Shown here in pieces: positions 28,629 to 37,035 of a stretch of 40,371 nucleotides of DNA; positions within the stretch are counted from its first letter, which is position 1; each line of letters starts with the position of its first letter. A program made the translations under genes and the position numbers. Source of the DNA: Leptospira sp. GTDB taxonomy: Bacteria > Spirochaetota > Leptospiria > Leptospirales > Leptospiraceae. Where the stretch lies: NCBI GenBank assembly GCA_027531445.1, contig JAPZRK010000036.1, forward strand, positions 1 to 40,371, read 5' to 3'. The notes beneath the pieces were generated by a model. It saw only the letters and a list, made by a program, of their open reading frames with translations, searched no databases and was not told where the DNA came from.

Positions 28629-29867
28629 ATGAGAAAGCTTGCTTTAGTAGTCGATGATGACAAATTATCCAGAGATTTGATACGAAGAGTTCTAGAAAAA
28701 TCAGAATTTCAAGTCCTAGATGCTGAAAATGGAAAGCAAGCGTTAGAAGTTTTTCAAAGGGAAACGAACATTCCCTTAGTCATTACAGATTTGAGCATGC
28801 CAGTCATGAGTGGTGAAGAGTTGATTGATCATCTCATTGGTCTCGCACAGCCTCCGATCATCATCATTCATTCTTCTGTCACAGACATCAAAGAAATCAT
28901 CCCCATTCTTCATAAAGGCGTCATCGACTATATTGCAAAGCCCTTGGTTCCAGATGAATTGAATCTTCGAATCAACAAGTCCATCGAAACTGCGAAAATC
29001 AAGCACATCAAAGATGAAATGGAAAGGGAAAAAAACGAGCGCAATCAAGCGCAATTGGATTGGAATCGTTGGAAATTTGAAACGATGAGGAAAGATGACG
29101 AAAAATCAGATGATTCCATGTTGGAAGGTTTGCGTCATAGCTTCTCACAGGGAACCGGTTTTGGTAGTTTGATTCCAACAATCCAATTGATTCAAAGAAA
29201 GGCAAAACCCTTGGAAGATGGGAAAACCTGTTCGGTTCCGAGTGCATTGATCGATCTCTTGATTTCCAATATGGAGTCCGGAAAAAGAATGATTGATACG
29301 TTGGAGATTTTTGATGATATTGTTAAAGCCAAGTTCATACCATCAACCATCAGTTTGATGAACATTCATAAATTTATAGAAGATATCTTGAAAGAGTATA
29401 CACCGTATTCAGATTCAAAATTTCTTTCCTACGATTTATTTAAAACGAAACCAAAATATGAAGACATTCTTTTTCATGGAGAGATCAATTATCTTAAAAT
29501 GATGATCCAAGAGCTCATCATAAATGCCATTAAGTTTTCGGAACCAAAAACAAAAGTCTATATAATCTGCGAAATGGATGGGCATAAGTGTAAAGTTTCT
29601 TTTTTAAATGAACCACTCATAAACTCAGATTATAAATTTGGGATCCCAAAGGAATGCTCGAGTATGGTTTTTGAGCCAATGGTTCGACTAACAAAACTCG
29701 TACACGAGTTTTTGCCTACGATGGATTATGGACTCGGCCTTACGTTAGTTGACAAAATCATAAGAAGACACAACGGATCTGCCGAAGCATACAATATTGC
29801 CTCTCACTTAGATACTAGCAAAATATTGACAAATGTGTCTTTCACTCTTCCAATCGCAAAGCATTGA
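28629..29867 (+). CDS. Response regulator fused to an atypical histidine-kinase-like module (REC-HATPase)
   Basis: 412 residues. The receiver domain has DDD (9-11), phospho-Asp54 in VITDLSMPVMSG and KP at 104-105. A charged coiled coil (about 120-160) leads to GLRHSFSQGTGFGSL (His170) in the place where an H-box would be, but the usual H-E/D-I/L-R/K-x-P pattern is absent. The HATPase-like half has an N-box (QELIINAIKFS, about 289-299) and a short glycine motif (YGLGLTLVDKII) but a weak G1 box. It may act as a kinase, a phosphatase or a regulatory decoy. It is divergent from cheY, 264 bases away, so a role in the same pathway is likely but unproven. Confidence 0.8.
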   Translation: MRKLALVVDDDKLSRDLIRRVLEKSEFQVLDAENGKQALEVFQRETNIPLVITDLSMPVMSGEELIDHLIGLAQPPIIIIHSSVTDIKEIIPILHKGVIDYIAKPLVPDELNLRINKSIETAKIKHIKDEMEREKNERNQAQLDWNRWKFETMRKDDEKSDDSMLEGLRHSFSQGTGFGSLIPTIQLIQRKAKPLEDGKTCSVPSALIDLLISNMESGKRMIDTLEIFDDIVKAKFIPSTISLMNIHKFIEDILKEYTPYSDSKFLSYDLFKTKPKYEDILFHGEINYLKMMIQELIINAIKFSEPKTKVYIICEMDGHKCKVSFLNEPLINSDYKFGIPKECSSMVFEPMVRLTKLVHEFLPTMDYGLGLTLVDKIIRRHNGSAEAYNIASHLDTSKILTNVSFTLPIAKH

Positions 29868-30004
29868 AGTAAAAACTTTCATTTCACAACGAGACAAATG
29901 GATTTAGCAAACCTAAATTCTCCATTTCTCATCCATAGCGTCGAAGGATTGTTTGACAGTAATGGCTCGTAAACCTATTTCAATAGATGTTTTTCATACA
30001 TAAT

Positions 30005-30670
30005 TTACTGGATATCTACAGCGCGTAAAATTCCATAATTTATAAAATCTGTAGCGGATGCTACTAACAATCGATTGCTTTTCAATTCTTTCCATTCCCA
30101 AATGTTTGGCTTATTGACAACTTGCATTAGCATAGCGCCCGTAAGATATCGCCTAAACCGAGACCAGTTGGCAGATGGCGATTTATCGGATTCTTTCGCC
30201 TCAACGGCAAGAATTTGTAGTTGATCCTTTGTTATTAAAAAATCAATTTCTTCTTTTTCCTTTGTTCTTAAATAAAGAAGCTGAAAATCACCCTAACCAC
30301 CGTCCGTCCAATAACGACAAATTTTTTGGAGGTGAAATGCGATCGCATTTTCGAATCTTGGGCCTGCTTCCGCAACTTCTGAATAATCCGAGAGATAATT
30401 TTTCCCCTCTTTATTTAATGCGCAATTGATTTTCGTATAGTCTGGTTTGATTTCAAATACGTATTATAACTCTATTAGAGATTCAATCCACCGGATTGCT
30501 ATTTCCATGTTCGTATAAAAGCATCTTCGCGAAGGTTGTTTTTCCGAACTGTCTTGGTCCAGACAGAAAGGGCATTTTCTTCTATCCGAAGCAAAGTTCC
30601 ACTAAAAATACTTTCAAAGATTTGCTTTTCATGATCGGACTTTTTTCTGATCTGATCGTAATTTAGTCAT
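30005..30670 (-). pseudogene. Decayed DUF4143-family AAA ATPase
   Basis: Pieces of one ATPase lie in different minus-strand frames: EKQIFESIFSGTLLRIEE, then in another frame KMPFLSGPRQFGKTTFAKML (a Walker A motif of the GPRQ-x-GKTT type), then a long third piece. The third piece carries EVAEAGPRFENAIAFHL, LLYLRTKEKEEIDFLITKD and ILAVEAKES, which matches the DUF4143 nuclease-like C-terminal domain, and ends in TAA at 30005. A TAG (30293-30295), a TAA and at least one frameshift interrupt it. The Walker B and central part are missing: about 220 codons remain against a usual 380-430. A higA-like remnant lies immediately upstream. Clearly non-functional as the original protein. Confidence 0.75.
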
Positions 30671-30689
30671 GCTTGAAATTTGAATCAGA

Positions 30690-30788
30690 CCAAGTGTTTG
30701 TTAGGACTCTTGATCTTGAGTTTCAACAAGCAATGCAGACTAGAGAGAATACCTGTATGGACATTTGGAATTTTCTTCATAAATTTAT
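30690..30788 (-). pseudogene. HigA-like antitoxin remnant (copy 1, N-terminus only)
   Basis: Starts with ATG overlapping the end of the higB remnant (TTATGA) and encodes MKKIPNVHTGILSS, matching the start of the other higA copy (MKKIPSVHPG, then ILSEEF). Homology then stops and the frame runs into unrelated residues to a TGA. The helix-turn-helix is missing. Confidence 0.5.
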
Positions 30789-31006
30789 CTCCAAGTGATA
30801 AACAACGATTTCAATATCGTAAGCATTCGATGTTTTTCAAATCCACTTTCTTGCGGAATTTTTAAATCATCCAAATCAGTCGATCTTGCAAGTATAACCA
30901 ATTTCTGGTAAGCGATAGACTGAATTTGGTTATAAATTTTCTTTGCAAAATCTCTTTTCCAAATCTTATCAATCCCTTGGTTGCGAAAAGAGCTTCTCAT
31001 GCGCAA
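30785..31006 (-). pseudogene. HigB-like toxin remnant (copy 1)
   Basis: Best start is ATG at 31000 (MRSSFRNQGIDKIW). The first 57 or so residues follow the HigB/RelE-family pattern, including QKLVILARSTDLDDLKIP. The reading then leaves the family after FEKHR. The expected C-terminal strand appears in another frame (AYDIEIVVYHLEINL, ending in TGA overlapping the higA ATG). The central segment that usually carries the conserved catalytic and RNA-binding residues is absent. The protein would therefore be an inactive toxin fragment. A second copy at 38738-38880 has exactly the same gap. Confidence 0.6.
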
Positions 31007-31190
31007 TTATAATGGATCCCGATAACACTACCAAACAATATTGTTTACTTTAAAGTCTTGAAGTTTCCATTTTTTCCGCATAACGTGAATCAGCTCTATT
31101 ACGTTATATTAGATGAGTCTTACAGTTGCGTTAACTAAGGCGAAGTCTCGAACGAAGCAAGCATTCTTCCTTTATGCAATGTGGCACTTC
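31007..31190. other. Accessory intergenic segment with CGCATAAC motif
   Basis: No gene seen. It contains CGCATAAC (31077-31084), TAACG/CGTTA inverted arms and a GCGTTAACTAAGGCG element at about 31128. Similar short elements recur beside the other accessory genes at 32.0, 38.4, 39.0 and 40.0 kb. Confidence 0.35.
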
Positions 31191-32030
31191 TTACAGGGGC
31201 AAGTTTCTCCAAATAGATTCAAAATCCGCAACAACCTTTTCAGCTTCTAGTTGGTTTATCACCTTTAAATAAAAAGAAGTTTTATTTTTGTTTAAATCCT
31301 TCAAAGAATGACCAAAAATGTATAATTCAGTGTTGTTTATTAGACAAAATCTATCATGATAATTATCCGAAAATTTTACAACCGTAGATGCATTTATTTG
31401 AATTATCTCGGACATTCGATTTTTATACTTAGAAGATAACTTATGATAGGTAAGAATTCTTATGGATGGCTTATGCTTACTCTTAGAAAGAGTTTTTATC
31501 AGAAAATCTGGATCTAAGTATCCATCAATGATAAGAAGATCGGTAGTCGCGCTTTCAAGTAAATTATCGATCGAAAAGTTGTTCCCTTTTAAAGGTTGTA
31601 TTGATCCAAAAGTAGGTAATAATTTCCCCACAAAATAATTAGGCGAAAGACCATTTTCTATTGTAAAATTGAATGAATATAGTTCGAAATCTAAGGCGCG
31701 GATTTTAACATCTATACTGCCATAATTTATGACATTTACCATGATTGGAAAAGAAAGAATAAAGCTAGTTCCTTTAGGAATGCTTTCTGTTAAAGTAATT
31801 GTCGAGGCAAAAACACTCTGATTCGCCTGTAAGACATGAGCTTGAATTTCCAGACCACCTAAAATGTGTGCGATGAATATACCCTCTAAGACTAAGTTTG
31901 TTGTGAGAACATAAGGAATATTATTGACATTTATAATTTGAGAATTTGGAAAATAACCGATAAAATTTACTTTTCCGAAATTTCCTCTTGAGACTTCATC
32001 ACAAAAAAAATATCTTTTAATGTTTAACAT
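31191..32030 (-). CDS. DUF6941-like domain fused to a PLD-like domain
   Basis: 279 residues, no signal peptide. The first 130 residues (RYFFCDEVSRGNFGKVNFIG and the beta-rich stretch after it) resemble the DUF6941 family, which is usually a free-standing protein. The second half (about 155-279) resembles a phospholipase-D-like fold with LLIIDGYLDPDFL, then YHDRFCLINNTELYIFGHSL and KDLNKN. It keeps the H-x-R and G-x-S-x-K-D pattern seen in PLD-like modules of some restriction and defence proteins rather than the classical HKD motif. Codon use is very AT-rich and the gene lies between decayed toxin-antitoxin and ATPase genes and a repeated flanking element. Defence-related function is a guess. 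Confidence 0.6.
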   Translation of the reverse strand: MLNIKRYFFCDEVSRGNFGKVNFIGYFPNSQIINVNNIPYVLTTNLVLEGIFIAHILGGLEIQAHVLQANQSVFASTITLTESIPKGTSFILSFPIMVNVINYGSIDVKIRALDFELYSFNFTIENGLSPNYFVGKLLPTFGSIQPLKGNNFSIDNLLESATTDLLIIDGYLDPDFLIKTLSKSKHKPSIRILTYHKLSSKYKNRMSEIIQINASTVVKFSDNYHDRFCLINNTELYIFGHSLKDLNKNKTSFYLKVINQLEAEKVVADFESIWRNLPL

Positions 32031-32034
32031 AAAC

Positions 32035-32210
32035 TTTCAGTACACTTCCGCATAACAAATTCAAATCACTATTCGGCATTAATATTTTTAATTGAATGCT
32101 TTTCATATTTCGCAATCTTATCTCAATCTGCCTCTTTTGCGTTGAAAAAATGGTCAATCATGTTTGGTGTGACCCATAAATTATAGAATCCGAAGTGAAA
32201 TACCTAACGT
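32035..32210 (+). repeat. Dispersed ~170-bp repeat, copy A
   Basis: Shares with 40022-40205, in the same orientation, CGCATAAC followed by ATCATTCGGCATTA-like sequence, TTGATTGCTTTTCAT-like sequence, and TTGAAAAAATGGTCAATC then TGTTTGG and GTGACC. Overall identity is roughly two thirds by eye. It lies immediately upstream of the DUF6941-PLD gene. On the minus strand both copies can be read as VTPN-x-IDHFF followed by a TGA at the same place, so they could be old coding remnants. Confidence 0.65.
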
Positions 32211-32281
32211 CACAATAGAGTGTTCCTCTAATTTTTTTTACAATTTTTACTTTATGGAGAAATGAACAAGGTGAAACCTAA

Positions 32282-33721
32282 TCATCGCACACAACGTACA
32301 TCATGAGCAATGTCCGCATCAATGGTGTCAATGACGGCACCTCCAACCATGCCGACACTATAAAATCGAGAAAACATACGGTCAGTCAGATGCGAGTAAT
32401 ACTTTTCCTTCGTTGACGACCAGTAATAGCACCACTGCAATTCTGAATCATCAAAACACCCTGCATTGCGCCAACTTGCGCCACTTTTGAATAGGCTGAT
32501 TAGCTCATTCTTCGTAGGCAGACGCCAGCCCATATTGGCACATTTTACGGTGGCTTCTTCCCATCCCATTCTTCCTTGGTAGGCACTCCACGAGAGACCA
32601 ATAGCTGATTGTGGGCCTTGATCATCACCCCTGTATGCTCTGTTTATTCCGTATCCGATTCCAATGATGAGTATGATACCGAGTAAAAGTGTGGCTATCC
32701 TTTTCTTGTTGGTATCCACTCCTTGGATCACAACTTCTTTGAGTCTAACGTCTTCCTCAATCGCAGCCGCCATCTCACTGGCACTCGCATAACGCCTATC
32801 TTTCTTCTTCTCACATGCCTTCTTTATGACCTGATCTAAGGGCCCAAGTTGCTTGGAGTCAATGATTGCGGCTTGACCTACTTTTGTTTTCAAAAATTTT
32901 GATAAACTTGGAATTGGCTCATCCAAATGCTTCCTTATCACCGAGATCGGATTGTCACCTACAAACGGTTTGTCACCAGTAATAAGCTCATACAATAAGA
33001 TCCCAACTGAATAGATATCACTTCGACCATCTAGGTCAATGGCACCTTCACATTGTTCGGGGCTCATATAGGCAACGGTTCCTATTGTGAGTCCTGTCTG
33101 GGTTTTTTGCGAAGCACCCTTTACCTTTGCAATTCCAAAATCAACGATGAAACAATCCCCATTGTCACGAAGGAGGATATTCTCTGGTTTGATGTCCCGA
33201 TGTACGATTCCTTTTTTATGAGCTGCATCCAAGGCCCTAAGGATATGGATCGTGAATTTTACGGCTTCCTTGAGAGGAATTCCCTCTCCCGTTTCGCTTT
33301 TCATCTTTGTTAGGAGTTCTTGCAAACTCCCGCCAGAGCCGTATTCCATGATCAAATAAGGACGACCTTCCGCTTGTCCTACGTCTATGATATCGACGAT
33401 GTTTGGATGTTTGAGATTTGCCGATGTCTTTGCCTCTTGAACAAATCTCTCTCGTATACCATTATCCTTACTCATCTCCACATTTAATAATTTTACCGTG
33501 ATAGGTCGTGAAAGGGTCGTTTGTTCTCCGAGATAAACTGCGGCCATTCCCCCTTGGCCTACCTTTGCATCGATCCGAAATTTAGGACTGAGTGCTGTTT
33601 GCAATAACTCCAAGTCTTTATCATCATTTGAAAAGTCTGCTAAATTCGTTCCGCAGTTACCGCAAAATCGGGCTGTGTCGGGATTTTCGGTATTGCATTG
33701 AGGGCAGGTGATCGAAGGCAT
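32282..33721 (-). CDS. Zinc-ribbon Ser/Thr protein kinase with C-terminal DUF1566 domain
   Basis: 479 residues. An N-terminal zinc ribbon (CPQC at 6-9, CGNC at 20-23) is followed by a Hanks-type kinase (about 48-320): glycine loop GQGGMAAVYLG, Lys77, HRDIKPEN (Asp176), DFGIAK (Asp194) and GTVAYMSPEQ. A single membrane helix (about 341-358) and a C-terminal DUF1566 domain (MGWRLPTKNELISLF, YYWSSTKE, final VRCVR) follow. The C-terminal domain would lie outside the cytoplasmic membrane, so the protein has a receptor-kinase layout with DUF1566 as candidate sensor. All catalytic residues are present. It belongs to an island with a second kinase, a PP2C phosphatase and two FHA proteins. Confidence 0.93.
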   Translation of the reverse strand: MPSITCPQCNTENPDTARFCGNCGTNLADFSNDDKDLELLQTALSPKFRIDAKVGQGGMAAVYLGEQTTLSRPITVKLLNVEMSKDNGIRERFVQEAKTSANLKHPNIVDIIDVGQAEGRPYLIMEYGSGGSLQELLTKMKSETGEGIPLKEAVKFTIHILRALDAAHKKGIVHRDIKPENILLRDNGDCFIVDFGIAKVKGASQKTQTGLTIGTVAYMSPEQCEGAIDLDGRSDIYSVGILLYELITGDKPFVGDNPISVIRKHLDEPIPSLSKFLKTKVGQAAIIDSKQLGPLDQVIKKACEKKKDRRYASASEMAAAIEEDVRLKEVVIQGVDTNKKRIATLLLGIILIIGIGYGINRAYRGDDQGPQSAIGLSWSAYQGRMGWEEATVKCANMGWRLPTKNELISLFKSGASWRNAGCFDDSELQWCYYWSSTKEKYYSHLTDRMFSRFYSVGMVGGAVIDTIDADIAHDVRCVR

Positions 33722-34218
33722 AAGCGAAAAATGTTTGGCAAACGGATTACAAGCAAGTGATTTTCGGAATGAAGACTACAATGGTAATACCATTTCGCAA
33801 TGAAATCCTAACGAATCTATGCGATGAAGCTTGCGGGACTAATAATCAAGTTGGATGACATATTCTAGAAATTAGAATTGTGCAGATGATAAGGACACAA
33901 TAAGGCAAAGCTCTCGACTCTAAACTTTTGAGGGAAGCGGATGAAGGAACGAGTCAAAGCATTCAATTAATGCATTCAATCTCGATCTAGCATTTTGGAT
34001 AGGAATATAAATAATAGTATGAATTCAAAGAGCGATCTCAATCAAATACATGTGAAGATGCTTACTTTTCCGTTTACCTTTGCATGAATCTAGTTTATAA
34101 ATCGAATAGTTAAACCACCTATAACCCTCCTAAAAGCATTGCCATTTTTGCGCTCTAATTCGGGGTTTCAAGTTAAGATCATTCCTCATATTTTTTAGAT
34201 TCCTTTAGGGGTCTTCTT
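33722..34218. other. Intergenic region between the two Ser/Thr kinase genes
   Basis: About 500 bases with no convincing gene on either strand and no obvious repeat or terminator. The promoter for the DUF1566 kinase should lie near its right-hand start at 33721, but no clear boxes were recognised. Confidence 0.4.
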
Positions 34219-35688
34219 TTATCTTTTTTTATCTTTTACAGGATCTCTCTTTCTTTTTAATCTGACGCTTGCAATACTAGGATCTTCAAGATCATACATA
34301 CGTAAAGAAATCTCCATTGGCTAATAGCCCTCTAATTTTAGTAGATAATCGTAAGTTCCAAATTCAGATTTCGAGGTGCGATATGGCGTTTTGCCAACTA
34401 CAGTATATGTCGTCATATCTGTAACGGATGCTCCAGAAGGTATTGATTCTATTATAATATTTTCAGGGAAGTAGGTTAGATTTCTAACGAAAGCACCGAC
34501 AGCAAGAAGCAATATAATACCTGCAAATAGTAGTCTGACCCTAAATTTCCTTACTCCGTTTTTTGTCTCAGTTTCCGTTTCATTTTCTATTTTATCAATC
34601 TGCGTAGATATAGTATTCTCAATCTCATCGGTGTATTCCGCTGACTCGAATTTAGCTTGCCCACTGATGTTTGTAGATATTTGTTTTCGTTTATCAAAAC
34701 TGATCACATCATTAATCACAGCGGATAACATGCCTTCCATTTCCTTAGCAATTGAAATCCTTCTATCTCGATCTTTTTCGCAAGCACTTCCAATGATTAA
34801 TTCAATTTGTGAAATTTCTTCCTGATGTTCTCTGAATTCATGCCAATCTCCAAATTTGGCCTTCATCATACTGCTTAGTTTTGGCAATTTTTCGTTTATG
34901 TGTTTGTTTGCGACCGAAACGGCAGAATTTCCAGTAAACGGAGCATCTCCCACCAAAAGTTCATATAACATGATGCCGACAGAGTAGATATCAGACCGAC
35001 CATCAATATCTTTCTTTCCCTCGCATTGCTCTGGACTCATATATTTCGATGTACCGATCGTATAACCGGTCTGCGTTTTGTTTTCTCCACCGGTCTTTGC
35101 GATGCCGAAATCAACTAACTTCGGTAAATCATCCTCAGAAAACATTATGTTTTCTGGTTTTATATCTCGGTGAGCTCCTAAACCTTTCTTGTGACAAAAA
35201 TCAAGTGCACTTAGAACTTTCGCCGTAATCTTCAAAGCTTCCATAAGCGGGAATGGATGATTCTTTGTTTTGTATTCGCTTAACTTTTCTTCAAGCGAAC
35301 CATTGGGAAGATATTCCATAATATAGTACGGTCGATTCTCATGAATGCCTACATCGATTACTTCTACAATTTGTGGATGTTTGTATTTGGCCGTTGTTTT
35401 GGCTTCTTCTAGAAAGCGGGCAATCATTCCTTGGTCTTGGCTGTATTCCCGGTTGATTAATTTGACAACGATTTGACGATCCAGACCTAGCTGAGTTCCC
35501 AGATAAACACTCGCCATACCTCCTCTGCCAATTAATTTCTCTATTTTTATCTTTCCCTTGAGCGCAAGATTGAGAAAATTTAAATCAGCGTCTTGGAGTT
35601 CGTCATAGCTTGCAATGTTAAACCCGCAGTCACCGCAAAATCGAGCAGTGTCGGGATTTTTGAAATTACATTGAGGGCAGTGAATCAA
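34219..35688 (-). CDS. Zinc-ribbon Ser/Thr protein kinase with PEGA domain interrupted by in-frame TAG
   Basis: The continuous frame gives 455 residues (34321-35688). Zinc ribbon CPQC (4-7) and CGDC (18-21); kinase domain with GRGGMASVYLG, Lys76, HRDIKPEN (Asp175), DFGIAK (Asp193) and GTSKYMSPEQ; membrane helix about 386-402; then a PEGA domain (IIIESIPSGASV, VGKTPYRTS, GTYDYLLKLEGY). It stops at a TAG (34321-34323) exactly where PEGA domains continue. Past the TAG the same frame runs on for 34 codons (PMEISLRMYDLEDPSI, then a Lys/Arg-rich tail) to a TAA at 34219, plausibly completing the domain. I therefore give the full extent. The catalytic loop has one extra residue (KKGLGAHRD). The kinase itself looks intact. 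Confidence 0.88.
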
Positions 35689-35759
35689 CTAATATCTCCA
35701 GGAAAACAATATTCGATTGTCCTCAAAATCCAGTTTTCGTAGAATATGTAAAGAAGTTT

Positions 35760-36521
35760 ATGAGAATTCGGGCATGCGCACTCACGGATCAAGGGAAAGT
35801 TAGATCAAGCAATGAAGATCGTTTCCTGTTAATAGATACGACGAATCCTGTGGCGACGAATATAATAGATCTCGATACAGCAAACGGAGCTTACATGACC
35901 GTCATTGACGGCATGGGTGGAATGGGTTTTGGGGATATCGCCGCAGAGACCATTGCTACACGTCTGGAATTTTTTTTTCAGCGACTTGAGATCATCAATC
36001 CGCAAGCAGATGTCATAGAATCTCTCATCAATGCAAATGATTATCTGCGAGTTGTCATTGAAAAAAATCCAGTTTATGAAGGTATGGGGGCCGTTGTTAC
36101 CGCATGCTTGGTCAAAGGTGAGAAAGCATGTGTTGCCCAGATTGGTGATTCCAGATTGTATCTTTTCCGAGACAACGTCCTTAAACAAATTACAAAGGAT
36201 CAGAACTTTGTGGCGGAGCTTTTAGAAAGTGGATTGATCACTCGGGCGGAAGCCCTTGTCCATCCGAATAAAAATCAAGTGACGCAGGCAATCGGTCCAC
36301 AAGATCAAATAACGCCTGTGAATACAGAATTTACCGTAAAACAGCGTGATAGGCTTCTTTTGTGTAGCGACGGTTTGTATGGTATGGTTTCCGATGAGTC
36401 AATCGGACAGATTTTAAAAGAAAAATCAAACATGGAAGAATGTGCCAAGGAACTTTTAGAGATCGCGAACGAAAGTGGCGGTGGCGACAATATTACGGTA
36501 GTGGTTGCCGACTTGAGTTAA
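35760..36521 (+). CDS. PP2C-type Ser/Thr phosphatase
   Basis: 253 residues covering one PP2C/PPM domain. The metal-binding motifs are intact: SSNEDRF (Asp20), VIDGMGGMGFGDIAAE (Asp50), VAQIGDSRLYLFRD, LLLCSDGLYGMV and GGGDNITVVVADL. Such enzymes reverse phosphorylation by bacterial Hanks-type kinases. The gene is divergent from the PEGA kinase (71 bases apart), and its stop overlaps the stop of the convergent FHA gene by about 3 bases. The location makes it the likely partner phosphatase for the two kinases here. Confidence 0.96.
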   Translation: MRIRACALTDQGKVRSSNEDRFLLIDTTNPVATNIIDLDTANGAYMTVIDGMGGMGFGDIAAETIATRLEFFFQRLEIINPQADVIESLINANDYLRVVIEKNPVYEGMGAVVTACLVKGEKACVAQIGDSRLYLFRDNVLKQITKDQNFVAELLESGLITRAEALVHPNKNQVTQAIGPQDQITPVNTEFTVKQRDRLLLCSDGLYGMVSDESIGQILKEKSNMEECAKELLEIANESGGGDNITVVVADLS

Positions 36522-37024
36522 ACCTCTTCCACGCGAAAAAGCTTATTGCCAATACGTATTTCGTCTCCGGGTTGCAATTCACTCGTCTCGCGAATTCTTA
36601 CAAAAACTCCATTTTTACTCTTCAAATCCTCGATTCGAATTTTTTCACCGTCAATGGTTATCTCGCAGTGCTTTCTACTAACGGATGCGTCGTTGAGAAT
36701 AATATCGACCTCCTCGCGGCCAATTGTTTTGCCCTCCTCTAATAGGTATTCTTCTTCAATCTTCTTCGAATGATCTAGCATAATTAATTTGTAAGGTTTT
36801 GGTTTCTTATACGAGCCAACTAAAGATGTTTCTTTGTTAATCGGCTTCGATTTAGAATTTGAACCAATGATGCTAGTTGCATCTTTTGGTTTAGTTGCAG
36901 GTATCTTTGGAAGTTTTATTAAAGCTTCTCCACAACTTTGACAAAATTTTACTTTTAACTCATTCAAATATTTACACTTCGGACATTCTCGAGGCGAAGC
37001 GGCGATTTTAGTTTTTTCATCCAT
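36518..37024 (-). CDS. Zinc-ribbon FHA-domain protein
   Basis: 168 residues. N-terminal zinc ribbon CPKC (14-17) and CQSC (28-31), a basic Thr/Ser-rich linker (about 38-75) that could hold phosphorylation sites, and a C-terminal FHA domain (about 78-168) with GKTIGREEVD, NDASVSRKHCEI and LKSKNGVFV. FHA domains bind phosphothreonine peptides, so it is a candidate reader or substrate of the adjacent kinases, whose N-termini carry the same type of zinc ribbon. It starts 11 bases after the other FHA gene and is probably co-transcribed with it. Confidence 0.93.
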   Translation of the reverse strand: MDEKTKIAASPRECPKCKYLNELKVKFCQSCGEALIKLPKIPATKPKDATSIIGSNSKSKPINKETSLVGSYKKPKPYKLIMLDHSKKIEEEYLLEEGKTIGREEVDIILNDASVSRKHCEITIDGEKIRIEDLKSKNGVFVRIRETSELQPGDEIRIGNKLFRVEEV

Positions 37025-37035
37025 AGAAATTTCCT

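Noticed and set aside
30175..30429. 84-codon plus-strand open frame
   Set aside because: Antisense to the DUF4143 remnant, whose minus-strand reading shows clear family motifs.
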